A DNA stretch of 64,000 bases from Brachypterus glaber (lineage: Eukaryota; Arthropoda; Insecta; Coleoptera; Kateretidae), in assembly GCA_958510825.1 (NCBI GenBank), contig OY294048.1:27989026-28053025 (forward strand). Direction: 5' to 3'. The position numbers were made by a program, and so were the translations under genes. The notes under the pieces were generated by a model. It had not been told where the DNA came from. It saw only the letters and a program-made list of their open reading frames with translations, and ran no database searches. This document shows, in pieces, positions 55,233-64,000 of this stretch (the stretch's first letter is position 1; the number at the start of each line of letters is the position of its first letter).

Positions 55233-55480
55233 ACATTTTGTGCCAACAAAAATGTTACTTTTTAAAAGGCAAACTCCTTTAATATTAAATTTGGGTTTTT
55301 CGGTAAAGAATACTTTGTGCTTAATTTTAAATGAAGAATCTCCGTGACTATTAAAATTTTATTGGGATACATTCAAGGGCTTATTTCCGGACATATGTTC
55401 CTTTGTTGGTTTTTCCGGTTTTGTGATATAGAATCATTCCCTTTATTTAATGCAAAAAAGACTGCAAACACCGTGTACAT

Positions 55481-56622
55481 ATTATAATATCACTAGGCAA
55501 CACGGTTTCTTGTCCTGATTGAAGTCATGTTTTTAACATACAATAATTTTGGGTCGCTGAGACTCAGAATATTTCTATTAACTAAGGTTTCTGAGAAAAA
55601 TAAGATAAAAGGGGTAAAAAATCATTATTTTAGCCTTTTGTTCTAAAATAATCGCAAAATATCCTGAGGACTTTAGATTCAGCTACTCAATATTAGTTAA
55701 AAAATACCCAACTTAGAATATGGAAATTTTAAATTCATAGGTAGAAAAAATAGGGATATTATGGAAAAAATATTAAAAAAATGGATCCTGTGACAAAACT
55801 AAGTAGGGGTGGAGGGTAAGGAGAGGGGTGCATAAGGGGACAAGCTTATCGCCACGTACTCATGCTAAAAATCGTCAAAATCATCTAGGGGGTCAAAAAT
55901 AAACTAAAAATATGTTACCTAATACGGTTCTTATGTAATAAAGTAACATTTTTATAATGTGTTACCATTCAAAAAATGACAAAAACTACCCAATATTTTT
56001 TTATAAATTATTTTTAAATTGGCATAATTGCCTGAACTAAAATTTAAAAAATAAGAAGTGCTGGACTTTTTTAAGGTCTAATTCGGATTCTGCGCGTTTA
56101 AATTGATAAGAAAAATATACCTTTTGGGCCCCGTAAAAAAGTTTACACTGTGTGATTAAATTTTATTTATTTTTCATTTATTTACTTTTTAAGAACAAAC
56201 TAAGCAAAATATCACAAACAAATATTTGTATAGATATTTTTGTAGAGAATTTTATAATCTACAAATTAAATCCTATAAAATTTTTACACAAATTTGATAG
56301 TTTTGCCACAAATGAGCAATTAAGTAAATTCTGCACTTTCATTTTAAGCTTTTTATTTTCTTTTTCGCGTACTTATTGTGACAGTAGGTCCTTGGCATAT
56401 AGATTTTTGAATCCTCGTATCTTTTTTAATATACCCTAAAATTTTCAAAAAACCTGCTCTTTTTTTTTTTAAATTTTGAAAAAAAAACGACATTATTTCC
56501 TGGACTCATATCTCAAAAATTTTAGGTGCCGGAATATTTCTAAGGTCAGATTAGGATTCTACGCACTCGAATTAGTAAGAAAAATTTACTTTCCGATCGG
56601 GGCAAAAAAAAAGTTGCGATTG
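55481..56622. other. Intergenic DNA with a weak internal duplication
   Basis: The 56065-56140 stretch (TTTAAGGTCTAATTCGGATT, CTGCGCG, AAGAAAAATATACCTTTTGG) resembles 56530-56615 (TCTAAGGTCAGATTAGGATT, CTACGCA, AAGAAAAATTTACTTTCCG). The open frames of 79-95 codons in this interval have no recognisable domains. Confidence 0.4.
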
Positions 56623-56877
56623 TTGCATAAGGGAAGGTTCAAGTATTACGTAACGCAAATTGTACCAAAATTCATACACTTCATACCTAGGTTCTCGCGT
56701 TATTATAGATTATAGAAATTTTATATTTTGGCTACCCCCCCCTAATAGGGGGTGTGTTAGGTGGGTAGCTAAAATATGAAATCTCTACAGCCTTGAATAA
56801 CGCGAAAACCGAGGTATCAAGTGTATGAATTTAGGTACATTTTACGTTACGTAATACTTGAACGTTCCCTAATGCAA
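56623..56877. mobile_element. Foldback MITE, family H (complete)
   Basis: TTGCATAAGGGAAGGTTCAA then GTATTACGTAACGC…, through TTCTCGCGTTAT and TATTTTGGCTACCCCC, is mirrored by the right arm ending ACGTTCCCTAATGCAA. The centre is CCCCCCTAATAGGGGG. Other ends or halves lie at 20471, 22361 and 53536. The target duplication was not resolved. Confidence 0.75.
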
Positions 56878-57221
56878 TCTGCTAAAGCTTTTTTTTGTAA
56901 TTTATAACCACACGTTTAACTAACTTTCCCTATCTATACTTATATCCACAGTGCATTTTAAGTATTTCTCTCCCCCAAATTTCACGTTGCACACCATAGC
57001 CACCCTACTCTTTAATGTTATAACAGCTAGTTACTTACACCGTTAATAACATCATGCAAACGAGTCTTGCGTGCCAATGACATTATTTTGGCACCAGTTC
57101 TAATTATAATTATCATCAAAGAATGGCCGACAGGTGTGAAATAGGGTCGTTTATGATATATTTATTGACTTTATTAAGAGAATATAAAACCATAAATTAC
57201 ACTAAAATAGTAGCTTATGAT
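56878..57221. other. Intergenic DNA
   Basis: No feature recognised apart from the CTTATGAT target duplication at 57214-57221 belonging to the next element. Confidence 0.35.
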
Positions 57222-58280
57222 CAGTGATCGGACTTTGGATTTTTTAACAGGTCCGCATTAAGGAAACCTGGTGTTAGAAAATAAACTGCTGCCGAGAAAA
57301 GAATTTGCAATAGCGCGCTCGAGCGTGGCAAAAGGCGTAGATTATATCAAGTCGGGTGCGATTCGCGTAATTTCGGTCTAATTCGTATATGCAGCATAGT
57401 AAGTTAGCCGGCATCCACAGACTATGCAAGCCTCATAATGTTAAAAGCTATGCGTACAAGACATATGACGGCACATCAAGCCAATTACGGCATTGTAATG
57501 TTTTACTCTAGTTATGCGGGTGACGCTACATGTTTTATAAGTTCGTTATAACAAAAAAAAAATTTTTTTCAAATTTTTGTTTTAAGCATTTATTTATTCA
57601 AAAAACTAAAAAAAAATTGAAAAACAAATAGTTTTACCCCGTTCCGCTTTTTATCAAAAACAATCTTAATCTAAAACTTTGGATAAGGAACCTATGGTCC
57701 AAATTTTAAGTCCTTAGCGTTCTTGAGTTATTGAAGTTACAAATTTCTCATTCAGAGAGAAAAACAGACAGATTTTCTTACGGATTTTTTTTTCTGTATA
57801 AAACCTTAAAAAGCTATTTATTTTTTATTTACTAAGGCATGAAATAATAATAATCTTGAAAAAAACAAACAGTTGCTTTAGTTAAAAAAGAGTTACACTT
57901 AAAAAGGTAAGATTATTACATTTTAATAACTGGATTAAATTCTATTTTATATTTAACAACCTAGGAACAACACAGATTAATGGAATTTGTTAGCTTATCT
58001 TAAAAAAAAGGAAAAAGCATATTTATGTGCAGACTGTTTTTTGTTTTACTTTTTATTTTATTTGACTGTATGTATTTAACTTAGTTTGATTTCACGGGAA
58101 TATTTAAAATAATTCAAATATACAAAAGAGCAAAATTAAATAAAATTAAAATAAAACACAACAAGAATTACATACAATAATAATGTATTTTTGTTCAATG
58201 TAAATGATCTTGCATTTTATAAAATTATTCTTTGTTTTCCTTAAGACGAACCTGTTAAAAAATCCAAAGTCCGATCACTG
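57222..58280. mobile_element. hAT-like element X, 8-bp duplication CTTATGAT
   Basis: It begins CAGTGATCGGACTTTGGATT then TTTTAACAGGT and ends with the reverse complement (…GTCCGATCACTG). CTTATGAT is present at 57214-57221 and 58281-58288. CAGTG TIRs and an 8-bp duplication define hAT. A GC-richer interior at 57290-57540 has no transposase frame; the right half is A+T-rich. It is non-autonomous. Confidence 0.88.
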
Positions 58281-58640
58281 CTTATGATAAAAAGGCGAAA
58301 AGCAGAATTTTTTGAGGTTTCCAACCTCGCTCTTCGAGTTCAGGTGGCAATCTCCGTAAATGCCCTAAAAATATTTTTCGGCCCTATATTATACCTTATT
58401 TTTATTTGATTGTAATATCTTGTTATTTTGATTTTTTACAAATTGAGGTAAGAATTCAAATGTCATCAGTTTCAATATCAATCCACGTCGACTATTTTAC
58501 TTTTCGTACTAGTGCGAAAAATAAAACTTTTCGTAGAGATTTATTATACAAAAAGTGGCGCTTTTGGATACAATCGAATAAAAAATCCTTTAAGTATGTA
58601 TGGTTTATGAAATTTAATGTTTAACTTATTAAATTTCATA
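58281..58640. other. Intergenic DNA
   Basis: No feature recognised. A 72-codon open frame at 58406-58624 has no domain I recognise. Confidence 0.35.
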
Positions 58641-58642
58641 TA

Positions 58643-59219
58643 CAGTGCGGTCCAAAAGTCACCCCCCCCCCTCCTTTTAACTTTTGAACGAGTTCAGATA
58701 TCGACTTCAAATTTATAAATCTTAAATAAGACAACTTAAACTATCTTTTAGCATATATTTGATATTTTCAGCTCTTAAAATGTGGGCAGGGGGGAATAGG
58801 GGGACATATTTTTTAAATGGAAAGGGGGTCGTGTGATACATCATTTTAAAGCTTATAAAATTCTCTATTTAAACTAATATTTTTAAATTTTTTAAAAATG
58901 TTTTTTAAGGTTTTGATTTTTCAATTTTTTGTGCTAAAACATTCGATTTTTTAAGTTTTTTTTTTATAAATTTATATTTATGTCAACTAAAATTAGTTTA
59001 AAAGTTTAATTAACATTTTTTTATGATGAAATTAGGTATTTTTAAAAAATTATTTGTTTTTTTAGAGGAATTTTGACATTAATACCCGTTCTCAACCCCA
59101 TTTTAAATATATGCTAAAAGATAGTTTAAGTTGTCTTATTTAAAATTTACAAATTTGAAGTCGATATCTCAACTGATTCAAAAGTTAAGAGGGGGGGGGG
59201 GTGACTTTTGGACGATCTG
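58643..59219. mobile_element. Foldback MITE, family A (copy 3), TA duplication
   Basis: The left end CAGTGCGGTCCAAAAGTCAC matches A1 exactly over its first 20 bases. The right end reads GTGACTTTTGGACGATCTG and is then followed by TA. It has lost part of the right arm (after CAACCCCATTTTAAATATAT) relative to A1, which accounts for its shorter length. Confidence 0.85.
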
Positions 59220-59239
59220 TATAATTACACAAGCGTCTG

Positions 59240-59390
59240 AGAATTATGCGGGAAAAATTCGCTATTTTCATGAAAACTTGCTGGAAATAATTACGACAGG
59301 GGCAACGCCCTGCAGGGGTGTTGCCCCTGGAGTAATTATTTCCTTTGACAGCAAATTTGAATGAAAACTATGAATTTTTCCCGAGAACTC
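59240..59390. mobile_element. Small foldback MITE with GCAACGCCCTGC centre
   Basis: GAGAATTATGCGGGAAAAAT… is mirrored by …GAATTTTTCCCGAGAACTC. Inner arms AGCAAATTTG-like, GGAAATAATTAC and CAGGGGCAAC pair with GTTGCCCCTG, GTAATTATTTCC. The arms total about 70 bp. Confidence 0.75.
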
Positions 59391-60107
59391 GAAGAATCGT
59401 TTAATTTGGAAGATTATTTTTTAACGATTTATAATATGCCAAACCAACTTTTATATTTTTTTCATCGAAAAATGATATAAATTATTTTATGTATTATAAA
59501 AGTCAACCTAAAAAAACTCATTACACAGTGAGAAGTTTTTTGTTGGTCAACATAGAAAAAACAAAAGGATTTTGGGGAGTAACTCCAGAACACTTTAGTG
59601 TGACCTGAAGTCAAGAATACCACATTTATATATAGTATAAATACAAATTTATACTGAGCTGACCAAATTTTAAAAGAAAAAGGTCAAAGAAAATTAGAAA
59701 ACAAAAGAAGAAAAACCTATAAAAACTGTTATTACATTTTATAAAAAGAATATTTCGTGGTATTTTTTGGTAAATAATAAAGTAATAACAATAATTATAA
59801 ATAGTAATATATTCATATTTAATTATTAATTAGTTTTAGGTATGAAATCTTGTTGTAAAAGAGAAATACGGAAAAACAAAATACTACAGCGATTCTCACT
59901 AGAATTTTCTACAGTAGAAAATTCCCGATATAACTGTAATATGATTGGACAGAAATAAATGGGGTCAGAAATATTGTTAAATTATTGATTGATAATTCAA
60001 AAATATTCAAGTAAAAAAATAATCAAGTAAATTTATCTGTTTGGTAGAATATGGCAATCACCAATGAAGTCCAAACCAGCATTGGGCACTTATCATGTCC
60101 GTAACTT
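59391..60107. other. Intergenic DNA
   Basis: A+T-rich; no feature recognised. Confidence 0.35.
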
Positions 60108-60395
60108 CTGTTTTGTTTGTTTGTTTGTTTGTTTTAACCTCGTACTATTCTACTTAATTAAGCATCCCCTAAGTCCAGGACTTGTATGGGCTAGTAGTAG
60201 AGGGAACCACCAGCTTGTACTGACTTTCGAACCAGTTTATACGAAGTATCCGTTTTACTTATCATCTTCGACAAATTTCAATTATTAATTAACTGAAAAA
60301 GGCAAATCGGCGCCAGTGAGAATCGAACTCACGCTAGTAGGGTTGCTATGTAACCTAGCCACTACCAGACAACGTTACCAGAGACTTTACTTTTA
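60108..60395 (-). mobile_element. tRNA-derived SINE (copy 2) with (AAAC)n tail
   Basis: On the minus strand a tRNA-like head (GGTAGTGGCTAGGTTAC…, then GTGAG-TTCGATT-CTCAC, a perfect 5-bp T-stem with a B-box loop, and TGGCGCC) is followed by a 150-bp body (AATTGAAATTTGTC, GTTCCCTCTACTACTAGC). The tail is AACAAACAAACAAACAAAC. Pol III promoter boxes, a body and a simple 3' tail define a SINE. The acceptor stem does not pair, so it is not a tRNA gene. Part of it recurs at 27258. Confidence 0.75.
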
Positions 60396-61403
60396 GGTAA
60401 ATATAATGGCCGTTAGGCAGACTTTAATTAACATGTATTAACAGTAAACAAATAAATTAAGAATTGTATTAATATAATATATTACATTATGTACAAGTTT
60501 AAGTGAAAATTGTATTATTTTTACAATAAGTTGTCATACAGGTGTATTCTGATATCTGATATATTATCTAAAAGTAGAAAAATCACATAACACCACACAT
60601 AATAAAGTTAAAATTTTACGAACTGTAAACCTGGCTGGAATGCGAAAAATTCAAGGTCGCCTATACACAATATTTTACCTCTTCTCTTCCCCTTGCCTTA
60701 GCCCACAGGTGCTAGTTAGTAATATTTTAACATTACTCATCCTTTAAGTCTTTAAATACCAAGGGTTTGCAAACCATCAGTAAACTGTTTGTTTAGGTAG
60801 CTGCGCTCAGGAAACTTTGCTGCGGGGACTAAAACAGGGAGTTTACTCCCTTGTTATATAACTAAATATTTTGAAAAGTGTCACTTTTCTTCCCTCAGTT
60901 ATTTCTTTCTTTATTTATATTTTAGATCCGCTCTGACTAAAAATATTGTACCGCAGGCCTAAAGTGTGTTTTTGATCCTTTTTGACCCTTTTGATCGGCT
61001 ACAAATTAAACGTCGCGGCGTGTTATTTACGGCGCGCTCCGAGCCAAAAACTGACGCTTAGGCCCTTGGTACAAAAATTGCTATTTTCAACTTCCTAATT
61101 GATGGCTCGCTTATATATTATATATAATTGCTTGTTTACTTGACAACCAATAAAACTGATGATCCCATTTATTGTTGACCATTGTTAAGCACTGTTTATT
61201 GACAATGGTCTCAATTTTTTACCAAGCCAAAGACAAGCGTAGGAACATTATTTTTTTAATTAAAGATTTTAATATTTTTTGGGCTGTTCAACAATTAGGA
61301 GAAGGGCTCGAGTAAAAAGCGACGTCACTCTTTTATAAGAATTTACCGAAATTTTATTTTGTTTATTGTTATGTCTAACAAAAATTTGCAAACTTATACT
61401 TAT
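60396..61403. other. Probable single-copy intergenic DNA
   Basis: Less A+T-rich than most of the window (for example 60650-60720 and 60955-61070, CGTCGCGGCGTG, CGGCGCGCTCCGAGCC). No exon or reading frame could be supported. Confidence 0.35.
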
Positions 61404-61407
61404 TTAA

Positions 61408-62347
61408 CCCTTCGTTAACCAGGTAGGGGTCTGACAAACCCCAATGAGTTTATTTTAAACAAAAAACATATTTAGTCTAATTCTATGGGCAGGCCCGCTC
61501 GTCTATCTTCCTAAAACACTTCAAAGGCTCATTCCGTGTATTGAGCTCAGTTGTAAGGAAAACCGATGCGAAATAGGAGTGAGTTAAAGTGAGTTAAAGT
61601 CTGTGGGACCCCACATCGTTAATGGCGTCCCAAATTTATTTTAACATTTTACAACTTTTTTAAGTTAAAATATGCTAGATATTGCTTATAATTTATTACC
61701 AAGTCATTATTTTATACATATTTTTCTGGATAAAACTTATTTCAGCCAGAATAATATTTGTTGCTGGCTGACTAATATTAATTATTCATTTGGGGGGTAA
61801 ATCCAGCAAGGGAGGTTTATTGACATATTATGGGAGTTTTATAGTCATATTATGAGAGTCTTGAAGGTACATTAGGGGAGTCTTATTGGACTAGCGACCC
61901 AAAAGCTCTTTAAGGCTAATGCAGACATTTCGCATTCTCTGAAAGCTCCCAGGGGCTGAATAAGGGACATCCAATGGAAGCTTATTGTGGGAGCTCCCTG
62001 GAAACTCCCTGTGGTTAATTTTTTTGACTGAGACATTTGTATGAATTACTTGAAGCCTTTATGTCAAAGCTGCTTATGTTTGAATGAATATAAAACCAAA
62101 CATTTTTTTTTCTCAATTAAATTTATTTTAAGTTTTTTTGGCAACGTTTTTAATAAAGTTTCACAGAATATTCAAAAAATGAGTTTCTTGTTTTTTTATA
62201 ATTATCTAAGTAAAGTTTATTACATATTTAATTGTCATAGAAACATTTTTATTAAAATGGTGTTTGTTTTTTTTTCTGTGTATTTTATATTGGGGTTTAA
62301 TAAATCCCAGGTGGTTAATAATTTTTTTCCACCTGGTTGACTGAGGG
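61408..62347. mobile_element. piggyBac-type MITE, TTAA on both sides
   Basis: The left end is TTAA then CCCTTCGTTAACCAGGTAGG; the right end is CCACCTGGTTGACTGAGGG then TTAA. The TIRs agree at about 15 of 19 positions. TTAA target and CCC-start TIRs are the piggyBac rule. No transposase frame was recognised; the 99-codon frame at 62041-62340 includes the right TIR and is not accepted. GTGGGACCCCAC at 61601 is a small hairpin. Confidence 0.82.
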
Positions 62348-62351
62348 TTAA

Positions 62352-63178
62352 AACTGTTAAAAAATGTTCAATAAAAAGTATATTCAAAATATATGTTTTT
62401 TTTTTTATTTGAGTGGGGGTTGATATATTGGTGACGTAATTTTTTATATGGTACAAGTAAGGGTGACAAAAACTGACACGAAGGTTGGTCAAAAGTTGTC
62501 TAGATTTCAGTGAACTAATTGTAGAACAGCCCCTAAGTAAAAAAGCCCAAACTTCGTCTAAGGAAAAAAACTTCAGTAAACTAAATTTAGTTTGTATACA
62601 AGGTGCATAATATACTATTTTTACATTTATTATAAGCGTTTTTTACACCTGTAAAATTAACTTAAAGTAATTTACTTATATTTGCTTAGAAACAGGTGAC
62701 ATGTAATGTCTATTTTTATTTCCTAATGGCATATGTTTTGTTTCCACATAAAGATAAATATATATCCAACTTTCCTAATATTTCTGTTTAATATTAATAT
62801 ATATTATGACAATAGGACCTGTTTTAATTGACACCCCCTAGCGGAAACAGAAGAAGATCAATAGGGAACACCGTTGGAGTTCCACCGACTGCCAAATGGC
62901 TTTATAGAAAACTACGGCAATTTTAACGGCGGGGAACTCCATTAAAATGATACGATATAATGCATTTGAAAGAATTTAAGGCAATTCGAAATTGACATGC
63001 AATTACGAGTTATTAAAAAAGTTATTTGTAAAATAATTTACGAAATATAATTTATTATAGCAACCTTTCCATGATTATTTTTATTATGTTTTGTGTATCG
63101 TATCATTCGATCCCATGTTTTATAATTAACTCTTTATAACGTTATTAAAAGTTATAAGCCTTTTTGATAAAATATAGA

Positions 63179-63184
<6 letters not shown>
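62352..63184. other. Intergenic DNA
   Basis: No gene recognised. The segment 62815-62960 is GC-richer and not repeated in the window. Confidence 0.35.

Positions 63185-63222
<38 letters not shown>
63185..63222. repeat. (TA)n microsatellite
   Basis: About eighteen uninterrupted TA units. Likely variable in length. Confidence 0.95.
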
Positions 63223-63223
<1 letters not shown>

Positions 63224-63298
63224 GTAATTTTTTAATTTTTAGTCCTTTTTAATTTAGTTTTTCTAGTCCTAATTAAGCGTGTTTAATAATAGTAATTA

Positions 63299-63455
63299 TA
63301 TACCAAGGTAAAGAAAACATTTTTTATATTATTATTGATTTATTTATTTAAACAATATACAGTGTCATGGAGAGCCCCATATAAGCATATGCTTGTGCTA
63401 GAGGTTCTCCATTAATTTTGAATACAAATTATAAAAATATTTTATCTTGGTATAG
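63299..63455. mobile_element. Foldback segment with a LINE-like tail inside
   Basis: TATACCAAGGTAAAGAAAAC…TTTTTTATA is mirrored by TATAAAAATATTTTATCTTG then GTATA. Inside, on the minus strand, ATGGAGAACCTC…GAGAGCTCTCCAT-like pairing precedes GTTTAAATAAATAAATC, which resembles a LINE 3' tail. The right neighbour repeats segment U (see 32235). Confidence 0.45.
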
Positions 63456-64000
63456 ATATAAAGCCGAGCGATTTAAGAGTGCAAGGCCATAATAGTCTTC
63501 TCTACCGTGGTTTATTTACTTTAAGCATACGCACCTCAATCTCATTTAAAAGAGAATATAGTTTCTTATTTAATCAAAATAAAAAATACATAGGGTACTA
63601 TTTAAAAAGTGACTTTTAAGCCTTAAAAGGGCATATGAATTTCTTCAACTTTGTATTGCCTTCTGAGACACCCCGTATAATTTTTTGAGATAACTTTATT
63701 TTTAGAAGAAAGAATAGGCCTTCCTTAAAATTAAGCCAAATCTTTAAAATCATAACTCTAAAATCTTAGAATATACGATTTTTTGGCCATTGCTTGATTA
63801 TGGCGATTTTTTCGTCAAAATGTAAATAACTCAAAAACTATTGGAGATAGATATAGGTTGTTATACATTAAAAGATTAGGAATTTGATGCTAAATTTAAA
63901 AATTATAAAATATACAGGGTGTTCCATTAAAAGAAAAAACATATATTGTGCATGTAACATTTTTATGGCACACCATGTACTTTTGAAAATATTTTCAAAA
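63456..64000. other. Repeat-like DNA to the window end
   Basis: It contains single termini TTCTGAGACACCCCGTATAA (about 63660) and TACAGGGTGTTCCATTAAAA (about 63914), of the same style as elements E and the one at 19216. Their other arms lie outside the window or are lost. Confidence 0.4.

Larger units (their letters stand above)
53436..55480. mobile_element. Family F-related foldback, heavily interrupted (copy 2)
   Basis: CAGGGTTATTCAGAAATAAG opens the left arm after TA and runs to about 53538. F-type sequence resumes at about 54100 (TTAAGAGGAAGTAACATTTT) and again after element G (CATTTTGTGCCAACAAAAATG…TCCGGACATATGTTCC), with a different right terminus (GCAAACACCGTG near 55470). H and A fragments and element G separate the parts, so this is a mosaic. 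Confidence 0.55.

Noticed and set aside
62041..62340. 99-codon open frame as a piggyBac transposase piece
   Set aside because: No DDD or Cys-rich motif; the frame runs through the right TIR.
1..64000. A new functional multi-gene system (defence, biosynthesis or other)
   Set aside because: No host or accessory protein-coding genes could be supported; all recognisable coding sequence belongs to LINEs or transposase relics.

Overview
This is a strongly A+T-rich stretch of animal, most probably insect, nuclear DNA (perhaps a beetle; the order is a guess). I recognise no host gene: there is no multi-exon gene, rRNA or intact tRNA, and nothing bacterial. Almost everything that can be named is transposable-element sequence: LINE (non-LTR) retrotransposons with endonuclease and reverse transcriptase, piggyBac-type and Tc1/mariner-type transposase relics, a tRNA-derived SINE, and many foldback DNA elements (long palindromes without coding capacity) whose target-site duplications (TSDs) can be read directly.

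Layout. 0-14.6 kb holds mostly foldback elements: family A (TA TSD, termini CAGTGCGGTCC) at 1.4 kb, family D at 2.7 and 11.2 kb, a nested pair J/I at 5.2-7.2 kb, family K at 7.6-9.1 kb and family L at 13.1 kb. 14.6-16.4 kb holds a dead piggyBac split by a LINE 3' end and a small TA element. 17.3-18.8 kb is a long-TIR element with an 11-bp TSD. 22.8-25.9 kb holds the best preserved LINE. 27.0-29.7 kb is a tandem duplication whose two copies carry different insertions (a SINE fragment in one, foldback E in the other). 30.5-36.6 kb mixes LINE ends, foldback fragments, a piggyBac N-terminal relic and GC-hairpin repeats. 38-42.6 kb holds families A, F and B plus a 312-bp tandem duplication. 44.1-46.4 kb holds foldbacks D and Q. 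46.5-49.2 kb is a second LINE with broken ORFs. 50.5-59.4 kb holds three elements with 7-8 bp TSDs (two clearly hAT-like), a mariner-type element with scrambled transposase fragments, and more A, F and H copies. 60.1-62.4 kb holds a SINE and a TTAA-flanked piggyBac MITE.

How the parts fit together: nothing here forms an operon or pathway. The biology is insertion, nesting, internal deletion and decay. The autonomous machinery visible (LINE endonuclease/RT, piggyBac and mariner-like transposases) is broken everywhere, so the palindromic elements must have been moved by enzymes encoded elsewhere. I did not find a convincing new functional system. The most unusual pattern is a superfamily of about 0.7-1.2 kb foldbacks (D, E, F, Q and fragments) with different termini but the same ordered set of internal words. 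Family names A to Z are local labels, and all similarity statements were made by eye.
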